A stretch of 46,134 bases of DNA from Kineosporia sp. A_224 (lineage in GTDB: Bacteria > Actinomycetota > Actinomycetes > Actinomycetales > Kineosporiaceae): NCBI RefSeq assembly GCF_002198655.1, contig NZ_MWLN01000174.1:1-46134 (forward strand), written 5' to 3'. Shown piece after piece: positions 26,355-37,078 of the stretch. How positions within the stretch are numbered: the first letter of the stretch is position 1; each line of letters starts with the position of its first letter. The position numbers and the translations under genes were made by a program. The notes beneath the pieces are model-generated. The model had not been told where the DNA came from and did not search any database. It saw only the letters and a list, made by a program, of their open reading frames with translations.

Positions 26355-28232
26355 TCAGCTGAGCGGCACGATCTCCGGTGCGCCGAGCCGGACGGCGTCC
26401 GCCGTCTCGTCGTCCGTCTGGGTCTGCGACGCGCGCTCCGCGGCCACCCGGGCCTCGTAGTGCGCGACCTCCTTCTCCTGCTGCGCGGGCGACCAGCCGA
26501 GCACGCCGGCCATGAGCCGGGCGACGTGCGGGGCGGCCGTGACGCCGCGGTCCCAGGTCTCGATGGAGATCCTGGTGCGCCGGGCGAGGACGTCGTCGAG
26601 GTGCCGGGCGCCCTCGTGGGACGCCGCGTAGACGACCTCGCCGCACAGGTAGTCGTCGGCCCCGGGCAGCGGCTTGCCGAGCGCCGGGTCGGACGTGCAC
26701 AGCGCGAGGACGTCGTCCGCCATCGAGCCGTAGCGGCGCAGCAGGTGCTCGACCCGGGCGACGTGCAGGCCGGTGCGGGCCGCCGTCCGGGCCCGGCCGT
26801 TCCATGCCGCGCGGTACCCCTCGGCGCCGAGCAGCGGCACCTCGTCGGTGCAGCAGGCCGCCACCCGGAAGTCCAGGGCGCGGGCGACCTCGTCGATCGA
26901 GTCCTTGGCCATGATCCGGTACGTCGTGTACTTGCCGCCGGCGACGACGACGAGGCCGGGCGCCGGGTGCGCGACGACGTGCTCGCGGGACAGCTTGCTC
27001 GTCGAGTCGCTCTCGCCGGACAGCAGCGGCCGCAGCCCCGCGTAGACGCCCTCGACGTCCTCGCGGGTCAGCGGCGTCGAGAGCACCGAGTTCACGTGCT
27101 CGAGCAGGTAGTCGATGTCGGTCGCGGAGGCCGCCGGGTGGGCCTTGTCGAGGTCCCAGTCGGTGTCCGTCGTCCCGACGATCCAGTGCCGGCCCCACGG
27201 GATGACGAAGAGCACCGACTTCTCGGTGCGCAGGATCATGCCGGTCGTCGACTGGATGCGGTCCCGCGGGACGACGAGGTGGATGCCCTTGCTCGCGCGG
27301 ACCTTGAACTGGCCGCGCTCGCCGACCATCGCCTGCGTCTCGTCGGTCCAGACCCCGGTCGCGTTGACGACCTGCTGGGCGTGGACCTCGAACTCCTCGC
27401 CGTGCTCGAGGTCGCGGACCCGGACGCCGACGACCCGCTCCCCCTCGCGGAGGAACCCGACGACGCGGGTGCGGCTCGCGACCCGGGCGCCGTACGCGGA
27501 CGCCGTCCGGACGATGTTCATCGTGTGCCGGGCGTCGTCGAGCTGGCCGTCGTAGTACTGGACGGCGCCGACGAGGGCGTCCTTCTTCAGCGCCGGCGCC
27601 GCACGCAGCGCCTGGGTGCGGGTCATGTGCCGGTGGAACGGCAGCCCCGCGCCGTTGCCGCCCGCGCGGGCCATGAGGTCGTACAGCGTGACGCCGGCCG
27701 CGACGTACGGGCGCTCCCAGCCGCGGTGTGTCAGCGGGTAGAGGAACTTCACCGGCTGCGCGAGGTGCGGCGCGAGCCGGGTGAGGATGAGCCCGCGCTC
27801 CTTGAGCGCCTCCGCGACGAGCGCGAAGTCGAGCATCTCGAGGTAGCGCAGGCCGCCGTGGATGAGCTTGCTGCTGCGCGAGGACGTGCCGCTCGCCCAG
27901 TCCCGGGCCTCGACGAGCGCCGTCGACAGGCCCCGCGTCGCGGCGTCGAGCGCGGCGCCGGCACCGACGACGCCGCCGCCGACGACGAGGACGTCGAAGG
28001 TCTGCGAGCGCATGGCGTCCAGGGCGGCCTGCCGCTCGACCGGGCCGAGCCGGCCGCGGCGCGAGAGCGCCTCGACGTCCGGCGTGGCGGACGGGCCGCC
28101 ACCGTTGGCCGCGGAGGCGTTCGGGGCGCTCGCCACGGCGGTCGCGCGGCGGGTGCGCTTGGGCGCGGACGGGGCGGTCGCGGAGGTGCCCGACGAGGCG
28201 CTCGGCGCAGTGGGTTCCAGGCCGTTGCTCAT
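26355..28232 (-). CDS. glpD: Glycerol-3-phosphate dehydrogenase (FAD-dependent)
   Basis: Oxidises glycerol-3-phosphate to dihydroxyacetone phosphate, feeding electrons to quinones at the membrane. It has 625 residues. The FAD Rossmann motif DVLVVGGGVVGAGAALDAATRG starts near 80, followed by SSRSSKLIHGGLRYLE (family signature) and, later, GGKYTTYRIMAKD. The first ~55 residues are Ala/Ser/Pro-rich and likely disordered, and the last ~45 are also variable. The ATG at 28232 is preceded by GGAGG and, at 28239-28244, by TAGGGT, which may instead make a leaderless start. A hairpin follows the stop. It may work with the exported glycerophosphodiesterase at 1.3-2.4 kb. Confidence 0.95.
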   Translation of the reverse strand: MSNGLEPTAPSASSGTSATAPSAPKRTRRATAVASAPNASAANGGGPSATPDVEALSRRGRLGPVERQAALDAMRSQTFDVLVVGGGVVGAGAALDAATRGLSTALVEARDWASGTSSRSSKLIHGGLRYLEMLDFALVAEALKERGLILTRLAPHLAQPVKFLYPLTHRGWERPYVAAGVTLYDLMARAGGNGAGLPFHRHMTRTQALRAAPALKKDALVGAVQYYDGQLDDARHTMNIVRTASAYGARVASRTRVVGFLREGERVVGVRVRDLEHGEEFEVHAQQVVNATGVWTDETQAMVGERGQFKVRASKGIHLVVPRDRIQSTTGMILRTEKSVLFVIPWGRHWIVGTTDTDWDLDKAHPAASATDIDYLLEHVNSVLSTPLTREDVEGVYAGLRPLLSGESDSTSKLSREHVVAHPAPGLVVVAGGKYTTYRIMAKDSIDEVARALDFRVAACCTDEVPLLGAEGYRAAWNGRARTAARTGLHVARVEHLLRRYGSMADDVLALCTSDPALGKPLPGADDYLCGEVVYAASHEGARHLDDVLARRTRISIETWDRGVTAAPHVARLMAGVLGWSPAQQEKEVAHYEARVAAERASQTQTDDETADAVRLGAPEIVPLS

Positions 28233-28301
28233 GCCTCCACCCTAGGACGGCCCGGCGCGGCGCGCCGTGCCACCAGTCCCTGGCGGGCGCACGTCGTCGT
28301 G

Positions 28302-28781
28302 TCAGCCCGCGGTGCAGCCGCTCCGCGCGGCGAGCACGTAGCCGTCCTCCGCCGGCACGTAGGACAGCACCAGCCGGGCCCGGCCCTGGGAGTCCTCCCA
28401 GACGACGGCGACGCCGCCGTCGCCCGTGCGATGGGCCCGCACCCGGACGAGCAGCCCGGCCCCGGGGGACGCGAGCCGCTGCTCCTCGGCGGCGGCCGCG
28501 AGGTCGCGCCGGCCGTCGTCGGCGGCGTCGCGGGCCAGGAGGCTGCCCTCGGCCGTGGCGGTGCCGCAGTCGAGCGGCGGCGCCGGGGTGTCCTCCACGA
28601 CGAGGTCGCTGCCGGCCACCGGGACGAGCGTGTCGAGCAGCGGCACCCCGCCGACGGACAGCTGCAGCGCGACGAGCCCCGCCGCGAGGACTGCGACGAC
28701 ACCGGCGGCGGCCAGGAGGAGCCGCCGGGGCGAGGAGGGCGAGCGTGGGCCCTCCGTCGTCGCGCCGGACACGATGGACAT
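28302..28781 (-). CDS. Single-pass membrane or exported protein of unknown function
   Basis: A 159-residue protein: a short basic N-terminus, one hydrophobic helix (RRLLLAAAGVVAVLAAGLVAL, about 20-40) and a ~115-residue extracytoplasmic region with two cysteines (LDCGT and the near-terminal SGCTAG) that could pair. The family is not recognised. The ATG at 28781 is chosen over an upstream start because TACGTT ends seven bases before it, with a TTGGCG -35 box 17 nt further up, implying a leaderless mRNA. Confidence 0.68.
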   Translation of the reverse strand: MSIVSGATTEGPRSPSSPRRLLLAAAGVVAVLAAGLVALQLSVGGVPLLDTLVPVAGSDLVVEDTPAPPLDCGTATAEGSLLARDAADDGRRDLAAAAEEQRLASPGAGLLVRVRAHRTGDGGVAVVWEDSQGRARLVLSYVPAEDGYVLAARSGCTAG

Positions 28782-28788
28782 GCCGCGC

Positions 28789-28827
28789 AACGTACTCAGG
28801 CCGCAACCACGCGCCAACGGTTGTTGG
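28789..28827 (-). promoter_or_regulatory. Promoter with overlapping CCAAC-N4-GTTGG palindrome
   Basis: On the minus strand, -35 TTGGCG (28812-28817) and -10 TACGTT (28789-28794) are 17 nt apart, driving the 28302-28781 gene. The palindrome CCAACGGTTGTTGG at 28814-28827 overlaps the -35 box. Its core CAACGGTTGTT occurs again at the whiB3 promoter (36959-36969). Confidence 0.55.
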
Positions 28828-28901
28828 TACTTTCGCTACGACCGATCACGCTCCGCAGCACTGGGAGCGCGATCAGTGCATCATCCCAGTTCAGGGGCCG
28901 T

Positions 28902-30023
28902 TCAGGACGGCTGGTACTGGGACACCACGACCTCGACGCGCTGGAACTCCTTGAGGTCGGAGTAGCCCGTCGTCGCCATGGAGCGGCGCAGCGCGCCGAT
29001 GAGGTTCGTCGTGCCGTCCGCGGTCTTCCCCGGCCCGAGGAGGATCTCCTCGAGCGAGCCGACGGTGCCGACGTGCCCGCGCTCGCCGCGCGGCACGAGC
29101 GGGTGGTGCGCCTCGGGCCCCCAGTGGTACCCGCGGCCGGGTGCCTCGACCGCGCGGGCCAGGGCGGCACCGAGCATGACCGAGTCCGCGCCGCACGCGA
29201 TGGCCTTGACGACCTCGCCGGAGCGGCCCATCCCGCCGTCCGCGACGACGTGCACGTAGCGGCCGCCGGACTCGTCCATGTAGTCCCGGCGGGCCGCCGC
29301 GACGTCCGCGATCGCCGTGGCCATCGGGGCGTGGATGCCGAGCACCGTGCGGGTCGTGTGGGTCGCCCCGCCGCCGAAGCCGACGAGGACGCCGGCCGCA
29401 CCGGTGCGCATGAGGTGCAGCGCCGCGGTGTACGTCGCGCAGCCGCCGACGACGACCGGCACGTCGAGCTCGTAGATGAACCGCTTGAGGTTGAGCGGCT
29501 CGGCCCGGCCGGAGACGTGCTCGGCGGAGACCGTCGTGCCGCGGATGACGAACAGGTCGACCCCGGCGTCGACGACGGCCTTCCAGAGCTGCTGGGTGCG
29601 CTGCGGGGTGAGCGAGCCGGCGACCGTGACGCCCGCGTCGCGCATCTCCTTGACCCGGGCCGCGATGAGGTCGGGCTTGACGTCCTCGGCGTAGATCTCC
29701 TGCATCCGCGCGGTCGCGGCGACCGGGTCGAGCGAGGCGATCTCCGCGAGCAGCGGCTCGGGGTCCTCGTAGCGGGTCCACAGGCCCTCGAGGTCGAGCA
29801 CGCCGAGCCCGCCGAGCTTGCCGAGCGCGACCGCCGTGGCCGGTGACATCACCGAGTCCATCGGGGCGGCCACGACGGGCAGCTCGAAGCGGTAGGCGTC
29901 GATCTGCCAGGCGACCGAGACCTCCTCCGGGTCGCGGGTGCGCCGGCTCGGCACGATCGCGACGTCGTCGAAGGTGTAGGCCCGGCGGCCGCGCTTCCCG
30001 CGCCCGATCTCGATCTCGTTCAC
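28902..30023 (-). CDS. guaB3: GuaB3-family IMP dehydrogenase-related protein
   Basis: A 373-residue (beta/alpha)8 barrel of the IMPDH/GMP reductase superfamily with no CBS insert. The N-terminal GRGKRGRRAYTFDDVAIVPSRRTRDP and the ADGGMGRSGEVVKAIACGAD phosphate-binding loop are family marks. The position of the catalytic Cys in true IMPDH (GSICTTR) reads GGATHTTR here, so the classic thiol chemistry appears absent. Its role in purine metabolism is uncertain. GTG at 30023. In mycobacteria guaB3 directly follows guaB2; here a 1.06-kb unit lies between. Confidence 0.93.
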   Translation of the reverse strand: MNEIEIGRGKRGRRAYTFDDVAIVPSRRTRDPEEVSVAWQIDAYRFELPVVAAPMDSVMSPATAVALGKLGGLGVLDLEGLWTRYEDPEPLLAEIASLDPVAATARMQEIYAEDVKPDLIAARVKEMRDAGVTVAGSLTPQRTQQLWKAVVDAGVDLFVIRGTTVSAEHVSGRAEPLNLKRFIYELDVPVVVGGCATYTAALHLMRTGAAGVLVGFGGGATHTTRTVLGIHAPMATAIADVAAARRDYMDESGGRYVHVVADGGMGRSGEVVKAIACGADSVMLGAALARAVEAPGRGYHWGPEAHHPLVPRGERGHVGTVGSLEEILLGPGKTADGTTNLIGALRRSMATTGYSDLKEFQRVEVVVSQYQPS

Positions 30024-30060
30024 GACCCCAGGCTATCGGGGCGGGCGCGGCCCGCCGGTC

Positions 30061-30141
30061 CGCGCCACAGCGTCGTCGTTGCCCTACGACACACCGGCAC
30101 GCACCCGGGGTGTCGCGAGGTGTCGACGAAGCTGTGGCGCG
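30061..30141. repeat. 81-bp palindromic repeat, copy A
   Basis: Begins CGCGCCACAGCGTCGTCG and ends CGACGAAGCTGTGGCGCG, forming an imperfect inverted repeat. It aligns without gaps over 81 nt to copy B (31042-31122) at 66 of 81 positions, with the outer 11 nt at each end identical. It covers the last ~20 codons and stop of the DUF559-type gene. Confidence 0.85.
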
Positions 30142-30986
30142 CGCAGCCGCCGGGTCCGCCGGACGACGTCGACGACCCAGTCCGGCCGGAACCGCACCTG
30201 CGCCCAGGTGAAGCGGCAGACCAGCCAGTCGGATGCCGCCAGCTCGGTGTACCGCTCGCAGTCCCGGGCGAACGCCACCTTGTCCGAGTGGTACTCGAAC
30301 CCCTCGGCCTCCACGGCGATCCTGCGGTGCGGGTCCCCCAGGTCGACGTGCACCGTGAACCCGGACAGCAGCACGGGCAGCTGGGTGACGAACCCACCCA
30401 CCCCGGCGTCGACGAGCAGCGCGCGGGCGAACGACTCGAACATCGTGTCCGCGCCGCCGTCGGCCGCCTCGGCGACCCGGACGCAGCGACCCCGTCGCCG
30501 TGGCGGCTGCGCGTACGCGGCGACGATCAGGTCGCTCTTGACCAGGACCTTCTCGGCCAGCGCGCTGTCCGCGACCGCGACGGCCTCCCCGAAGGGCAGC
30601 GTCACGGCCCAGTCGAGGACGGTCCGCAGCACGGTGGTGACGCCGCCCCGGACATCGGTCGGGGCGAGCCGGCTCCAATGCACGGTCACCTGCGGCGCCG
30701 CGGGCGGGCGGGCTCCGGGCGGGACGGTCACGTGCACCGTCGACGGCGCGGTCGGCACCCGCAGGCCGTGGATCCGCGCGGCCGAGACGTGGGAGACCAC
30801 GCCGTGCGTCGCGGCGGCGGCAGCAGCCGGGACCGGCAGCTCGGGCAGCCCGTAGACCCCGCGGGCCAGGCGACGCACCTGTCCGTCCCGGACCGCGCGC
30901 CGCAGCGACGACTGCGTCGCGTGCGCCACGACGACGTCGTACGGCGCCGTCCCGCCGAGCCGACGGATGACCTCGGATGCGTCCAC
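30084..30986 (-). CDS. AbiEi-like N-terminal / DUF559 (Vsr-like PD-(D/E)xK) protein
   Basis: A 300-residue protein. The N-terminal ~60 residues resemble the AbiEi antitoxin winged helix (SSLRRAVRDGQVRRLARGVYGLP). A linker with SAARIHGL follows. The C-terminal ~100 residues are a DUF559 domain of the Vsr/restriction-endonuclease-like fold, with HVDLGDPHRRIAVEAEGFEYH giving the D...ExE core and FARDCERYTELA after it. Actual nuclease activity is unproven. GTG at 30986 is preferred; a TTG at 31004 extends it by six residues. The last ~20 residues are encoded by repeat copy A. A TTATCCACA box lies in its upstream region. Confidence 0.82.
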   Translation of the reverse strand: MDASEVIRRLGGTAPYDVVVAHATQSSLRRAVRDGQVRRLARGVYGLPELPVPAAAAAATHGVVSHVSAARIHGLRVPTAPSTVHVTVPPGARPPAAPQVTVHWSRLAPTDVRGGVTTVLRTVLDWAVTLPFGEAVAVADSALAEKVLVKSDLIVAAYAQPPRRRGRCVRVAEAADGGADTMFESFARALLVDAGVGGFVTQLPVLLSGFTVHVDLGDPHRRIAVEAEGFEYHSDKVAFARDCERYTELAASDWLVCRFTWAQVRFRPDWVVDVVRRTRRLRAPQLRRHLATPRVRAGVS

Positions 30987-31025
30987 GACGGCATCGTGAC
31001 GCAACGGGCACGAACCGCCGGATAG

Positions 31026-31034
31026 TTATCCACA
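31026..31034. promoter_or_regulatory. DnaA-box-like sequence TTATCCACA
   Basis: A perfect match to the E. coli-type DnaA box lies within GGATAGTTATCCACAGG, about 40 nt upstream of the DUF559-type start. The minus strand also reads TAACTAT here, which could serve as a -10 box. One isolated box does not make an origin. Confidence 0.4.
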
Positions 31035-31041
31035 GGGGCAT

Positions 31042-31122
31042 CGCGCCACAGCTTCGTCGTTGCTCTGCGAAACCCCGGGGCGTGCCCGGAGAGTCGCCGG
31101 GTAACGACGAAGCTGTGGCGCG
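31042..31122. repeat. 81-bp palindromic repeat, copy B
   Basis: A near-perfect inverted repeat: a 21-nt arm beginning TCGCGCCACAGC (31041-31061) pairs exactly with the arm ending GCTGTGGCGCGA (31103-31123), around a 41-nt GC-rich centre. It starts 5 nt beyond the guaB stop and may also terminate guaB transcription. It is homologous to copy A. Confidence 0.88.
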
Positions 31123-31127
31123 ACGCG

Positions 31128-34530
<3,403 letters not shown>

Positions 34531-34535
34531 GTGAC

Positions 34536-34561
34536 ATCGCACGACGGGGGCGGTTCGTTAC
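34536..34561 (-). promoter_or_regulatory. SigD-type autoregulatory promoter
   Basis: On the minus strand GTAACG (34561-34556) is followed after exactly 16 nt by CGAT (34539-34536). This matches the reported mycobacterial SigD motif (GTAACG.../CGAT). Transcription would begin at about the GTG at 34530. Confidence 0.65.
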
Positions 34562-34600
34562 ACCCCTGCCGTCATCGACGCCCCCGACCGCCACCGGACC

Positions 34601-35224
34601 TCAGCGCACCAGTCCCCAGCGGAAGCCGACCGCGACGGCCTGGGCGCGGTCAGCCGCCCCCAGCTTGCGGAACAGTCGCCGGGCGTGGGTCTTGACGGTG
34701 TCCTCGGAGAGGAACAGCTCCTTGCCGATCTCGGAGTTGCTGCGACCGCGGCTCATGCCGGTGAGCACCTGCATCTCGCGCTCGGTGAGAGCGGGCGCGG
34801 CGGCCGAGCCCTCGACGGAGCGCGGGGCGGGCACGGGGCGACGCCAGACGGCGTCCGACAGCGCGTGGACCACGGTGGCGGCCATCTCCTCTCGCGTCGC
34901 GTCCTTGACAAGATAGCCGCGAGCGCCGCTCGCCACTGCCCTTGCGACACCTTCGGCGTCTTCTGCGACCGTCACCATGACGACGATCGCCTCCGGGTGC
35001 CGCGCGAGCAGCCGCCGGGTCGCCTCGACGCCACCGATCCCGGGCATCCGGACGTCCATGAGGACCAGCGACGGACGCTCGACGGGCCAGCGCGCGAGCG
35101 CCTCCTCGCCGGAGCAGGCGTCGACCACCCGGGTGATCCCCGGCACCGTCGCCAGGACCCGGTGGAGGGTCTCTCGGACAAGCGCCGAGTCGTCGCACAC
35201 GAGGACCGTTGCCACCCCGGACAC
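34601..35224 (-). CDS. bldM: BldM-like orphan response regulator
   Basis: A 207-residue FixJ/LuxR-type regulator with a receiver domain (VLVCDDS at 8-14, phospho-acceptor position Asp57 in LMDVRMPG) and a C-terminal LuxR helix-turn-helix (RGRSNSEIGKELFLSEDTVKTHARRLFRKLGA), ending FRWGLVR, the same end I recall for Streptomyces BldM. BldM controls developmental genes in Streptomyces, alone or with WhiI. No histidine kinase is adjacent. The GTG at 35224 has AGGA at 6-nt spacing; the GTG at 35215 is an alternative. Confidence 0.88.
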   Translation of the reverse strand: MSGVATVLVCDDSALVRETLHRVLATVPGITRVVDACSGEEALARWPVERPSLVLMDVRMPGIGGVEATRRLLARHPEAIVVMVTVAEDAEGVARAVASGARGYLVKDATREEMAATVVHALSDAVWRRPVPAPRSVEGSAAAPALTEREMQVLTGMSRGRSNSEIGKELFLSEDTVKTHARRLFRKLGAADRAQAVAVGFRWGLVR

Positions 35225-35450
35225 CCCATTTCCTGTTGCGCAGCCACGCCGGTCCGGGTCGCCGCGGGTGACGGCGTCCCGGTGTCCGATCACCTCCTGT
35301 GAAGGGACCCGGCTCCTGAAGATGTCGTCAACGGGCGGGGCGAACCTGAGCAGAAGGCGGCGAGGAGTTCCGCCGGGCGTTCCACCGGGACGTGTCGGGA
35401 CGTCGTCCCGCCGTGGCAGGAACAGGCCGCCGGAGCGGCTGCGCCGCAGG

Positions 35451-36542
35451 TCAGAGGTGGACGGCGCCGAGGATCTCGTCGACGGCCCCGACGAGCGAGG
35501 TGACCCGGACCGCGGCCGTGGGGAGGTCCCCGTCGACCCAGCCGGGCCCGCCGACGACGAGCCGCGGTGCAGGACGCTGCCGCGGAACCGTGTCGAGGAC
35601 GGCGATGTCGTCGGTCGAGAGGCGGGCGTAGAGGAACACCGCGGCGGGCCCGCTGCGCCGGACGGCGGCCACGAGGGCGTCCGCGGGCATCCCGACGCCG
35701 AGCAGCCGGCAGCCGACCTCCTCCTCGGCGAGGGCCGCGGCGAGGGCGTGCAGCGGGAGCGTGTGGTAGTCGCCCTCGGCGCAGGCAAGGAGCACCGGGC
35801 GGGTGTTACGGGCCCGGCGCAGCGAGGCGGAGACGCCGCGGAAGACCCCGACGACCGCCTCGGAGAACGCGTGCTCGATCTCCACGCCGTCTCCGGTCTG
35901 CATCCAGCGCTCACCGATGGCGTGGAGCACCGGCATCGCCATGTCGTCCCAGGCGCGGACGGTGCCGTAGCTGCGGATGGCGTCCCGCATGAGCCGGGTC
36001 ACCTCGACGGTGTCGAGCGACATGGCGGCCCGGGCGAGGCCGCGCGCCTGCGGGCTCCCCTCGGGCAGCGCGACGACCCGGCCGCCGCCTGAGCGGTGCG
36101 ACCGGTCGGCGCGCGTCGGCCACAGGCCCGGGACGTCGGGACCGGTCCGCGCGGCGGGGATCCCGAGCACCGCGGCGTCCGCCCACGGTGTGACGAGCGC
36201 GCCGGCGCGCTGCGACATCGCGGGGAAGAGGTCGGCCTCCCAGTCGTCGACGTGCTCGGTCGGGACCGGCGGCACGACGGAGACGGGCCCGCCGGCCTTG
36301 GCGATCTGCGCGGCCTCCGCCGGCGGGACGCCCTCACCGGTCAGGCGGCGCATGACGACGAGGCGGGCCAGGTCGCTGGCGCTGTAGCGGCGGTGCGAGC
36401 CGGCCGTGTGCGCCGACGGGCCGAGCCCGTACCGGCGGTCCCACGTGCGCAGGGTGGACGGCGCCACCCCGAGCCTGCGCGCCACAGCGGCCACGGTGAG
36501 CATGGGCTGCGGGCCCGCGCTGGAGTCACCGACGGCCGTCAT
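35451..36542 (-). CDS. MerR-family regulator with cobalamin-binding domain (CarH/LitR-like)
   Basis: A 363-residue regulator: a MerR helix-turn-helix (about 14-75, LTVAAVARRLGVAPSTLRTWDRRYG) and an ~85-residue linker, longer than in CarH. A helical capping domain carries W213-x9-E223-H224, the Wx9EH signature of AdoCbl-binding CarH photoreceptors. The B12-binding Rossmann domain has GDYH at 257-260, where His260 would be the lower axial ligand; the usual final Gly of DxHxxG is Pro. CarH represses genes in the dark and lets go when light breaks the Co-C bond. The target here is unknown. ATG at 36542. Confidence 0.82.
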   Translation of the reverse strand: MTAVGDSSAGPQPMLTVAAVARRLGVAPSTLRTWDRRYGLGPSAHTAGSHRRYSASDLARLVVMRRLTGEGVPPAEAAQIAKAGGPVSVVPPVPTEHVDDWEADLFPAMSQRAGALVTPWADAAVLGIPAARTGPDVPGLWPTRADRSHRSGGGRVVALPEGSPQARGLARAAMSLDTVEVTRLMRDAIRSYGTVRAWDDMAMPVLHAIGERWMQTGDGVEIEHAFSEAVVGVFRGVSASLRRARNTRPVLLACAEGDYHTLPLHALAAALAEEEVGCRLLGVGMPADALVAAVRRSGPAAVFLYARLSTDDIAVLDTVPRQRPAPRLVVGGPGWVDGDLPTAAVRVTSLVGAVDEILGAVHL

Positions 36543-37078
36543 GCGACTGATTGTCCAGGCCAGGGGCCCGACCTGCCACCTGGACACGAACGGACCAGGG
36601 ACCAGGTGTGACGACGGAGGGGCGGTCGGTGTCGTCGGGGCGGTGCCTGTCGCCTGCTGTGACGAGACGACGTCCGAGCGCAGTCACTCTCGAAATCATG
36701 GTTGAGGTTGCGGACTGATGGGTACGTCGTGGGCACCGGAGCGTTGCGCGCACCGTTGAACAGGTTGCAGGCCCCACCGGACCGTCGGACCGGGCGCCCG
36801 CGCATCGCGGATCGGACCTCCACCGGGGCTCTGACCTGCAGCGACAGCGGAACGTCGCACGCCGGGCATCGTCGCCGCAGAGGCAGAGCAGGCGCCGCCC
36901 CGAACCCTGCGAACAACCTGTGAACAACTTCTGGCGCGAAGTACTTGAACAACCTCTGCAACGGTTGTTAGTGTCGGACTCACGCACCAAGCACGAAGAA
37001 CAAGTCAGGAATCCAGGCGATTGCCCGACACCGGCCGCCCCGGCCGGCGAGCGTGCAGCGAAGAAGAGGGTGTTGGAC
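36543..37078. promoter_or_regulatory. Long divergent regulatory region, MerR-type gene / whiB3
   Basis: A non-coding region of 536 nt. The whiB3-proximal part is unusually AT-rich for this DNA. It carries three direct GAACAAC repeats (36911, 36922, 36947) and an inverted AACGGTTGTT (36960-36969). A good promoter has -35 TTGAAC (36945-36950) and -10 TAGTGT (36969-36974), 18 nt apart, giving a ~100-nt leader. Nothing convincing was seen in 36600-36900. Confidence 0.65.

Larger units (their letters stand above)
30061..31122 (-). mobile_element. Putative repeat-bounded cassette carrying an AbiEi/DUF559 gene
   Basis: Two 81-bp palindromic repeats bound a single nuclease-like gene plus its promoter region. 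The whole unit sits between guaB and guaB3, genes that are neighbours in related actinomycetes. No target-site duplication could be identified with confidence. The designation as mobile is an inference from the layout. Confidence 0.45.

Noticed and set aside
31026-31034. Possible replication origin because of a DnaA box
   Set aside because: It is a single box with no cluster, no AT-rich unwinding region and no dnaA/dnaN nearby.
35291-35298. AGGAGGTG upstream of bldM suggesting a longer BldM from a GTG about 25 codons earlier
   Set aside because: The ribosome site would overlap the GTG itself and the extra residues do not resemble BldM. The start at 35224 has a properly spaced site.
35396-35410. 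CGGGACGTCGTCCCG palindrome after the MerR/B12 gene as terminator
   Set aside because: A near-complete palindrome with too small a loop and only five strong pairs; too weak to call.
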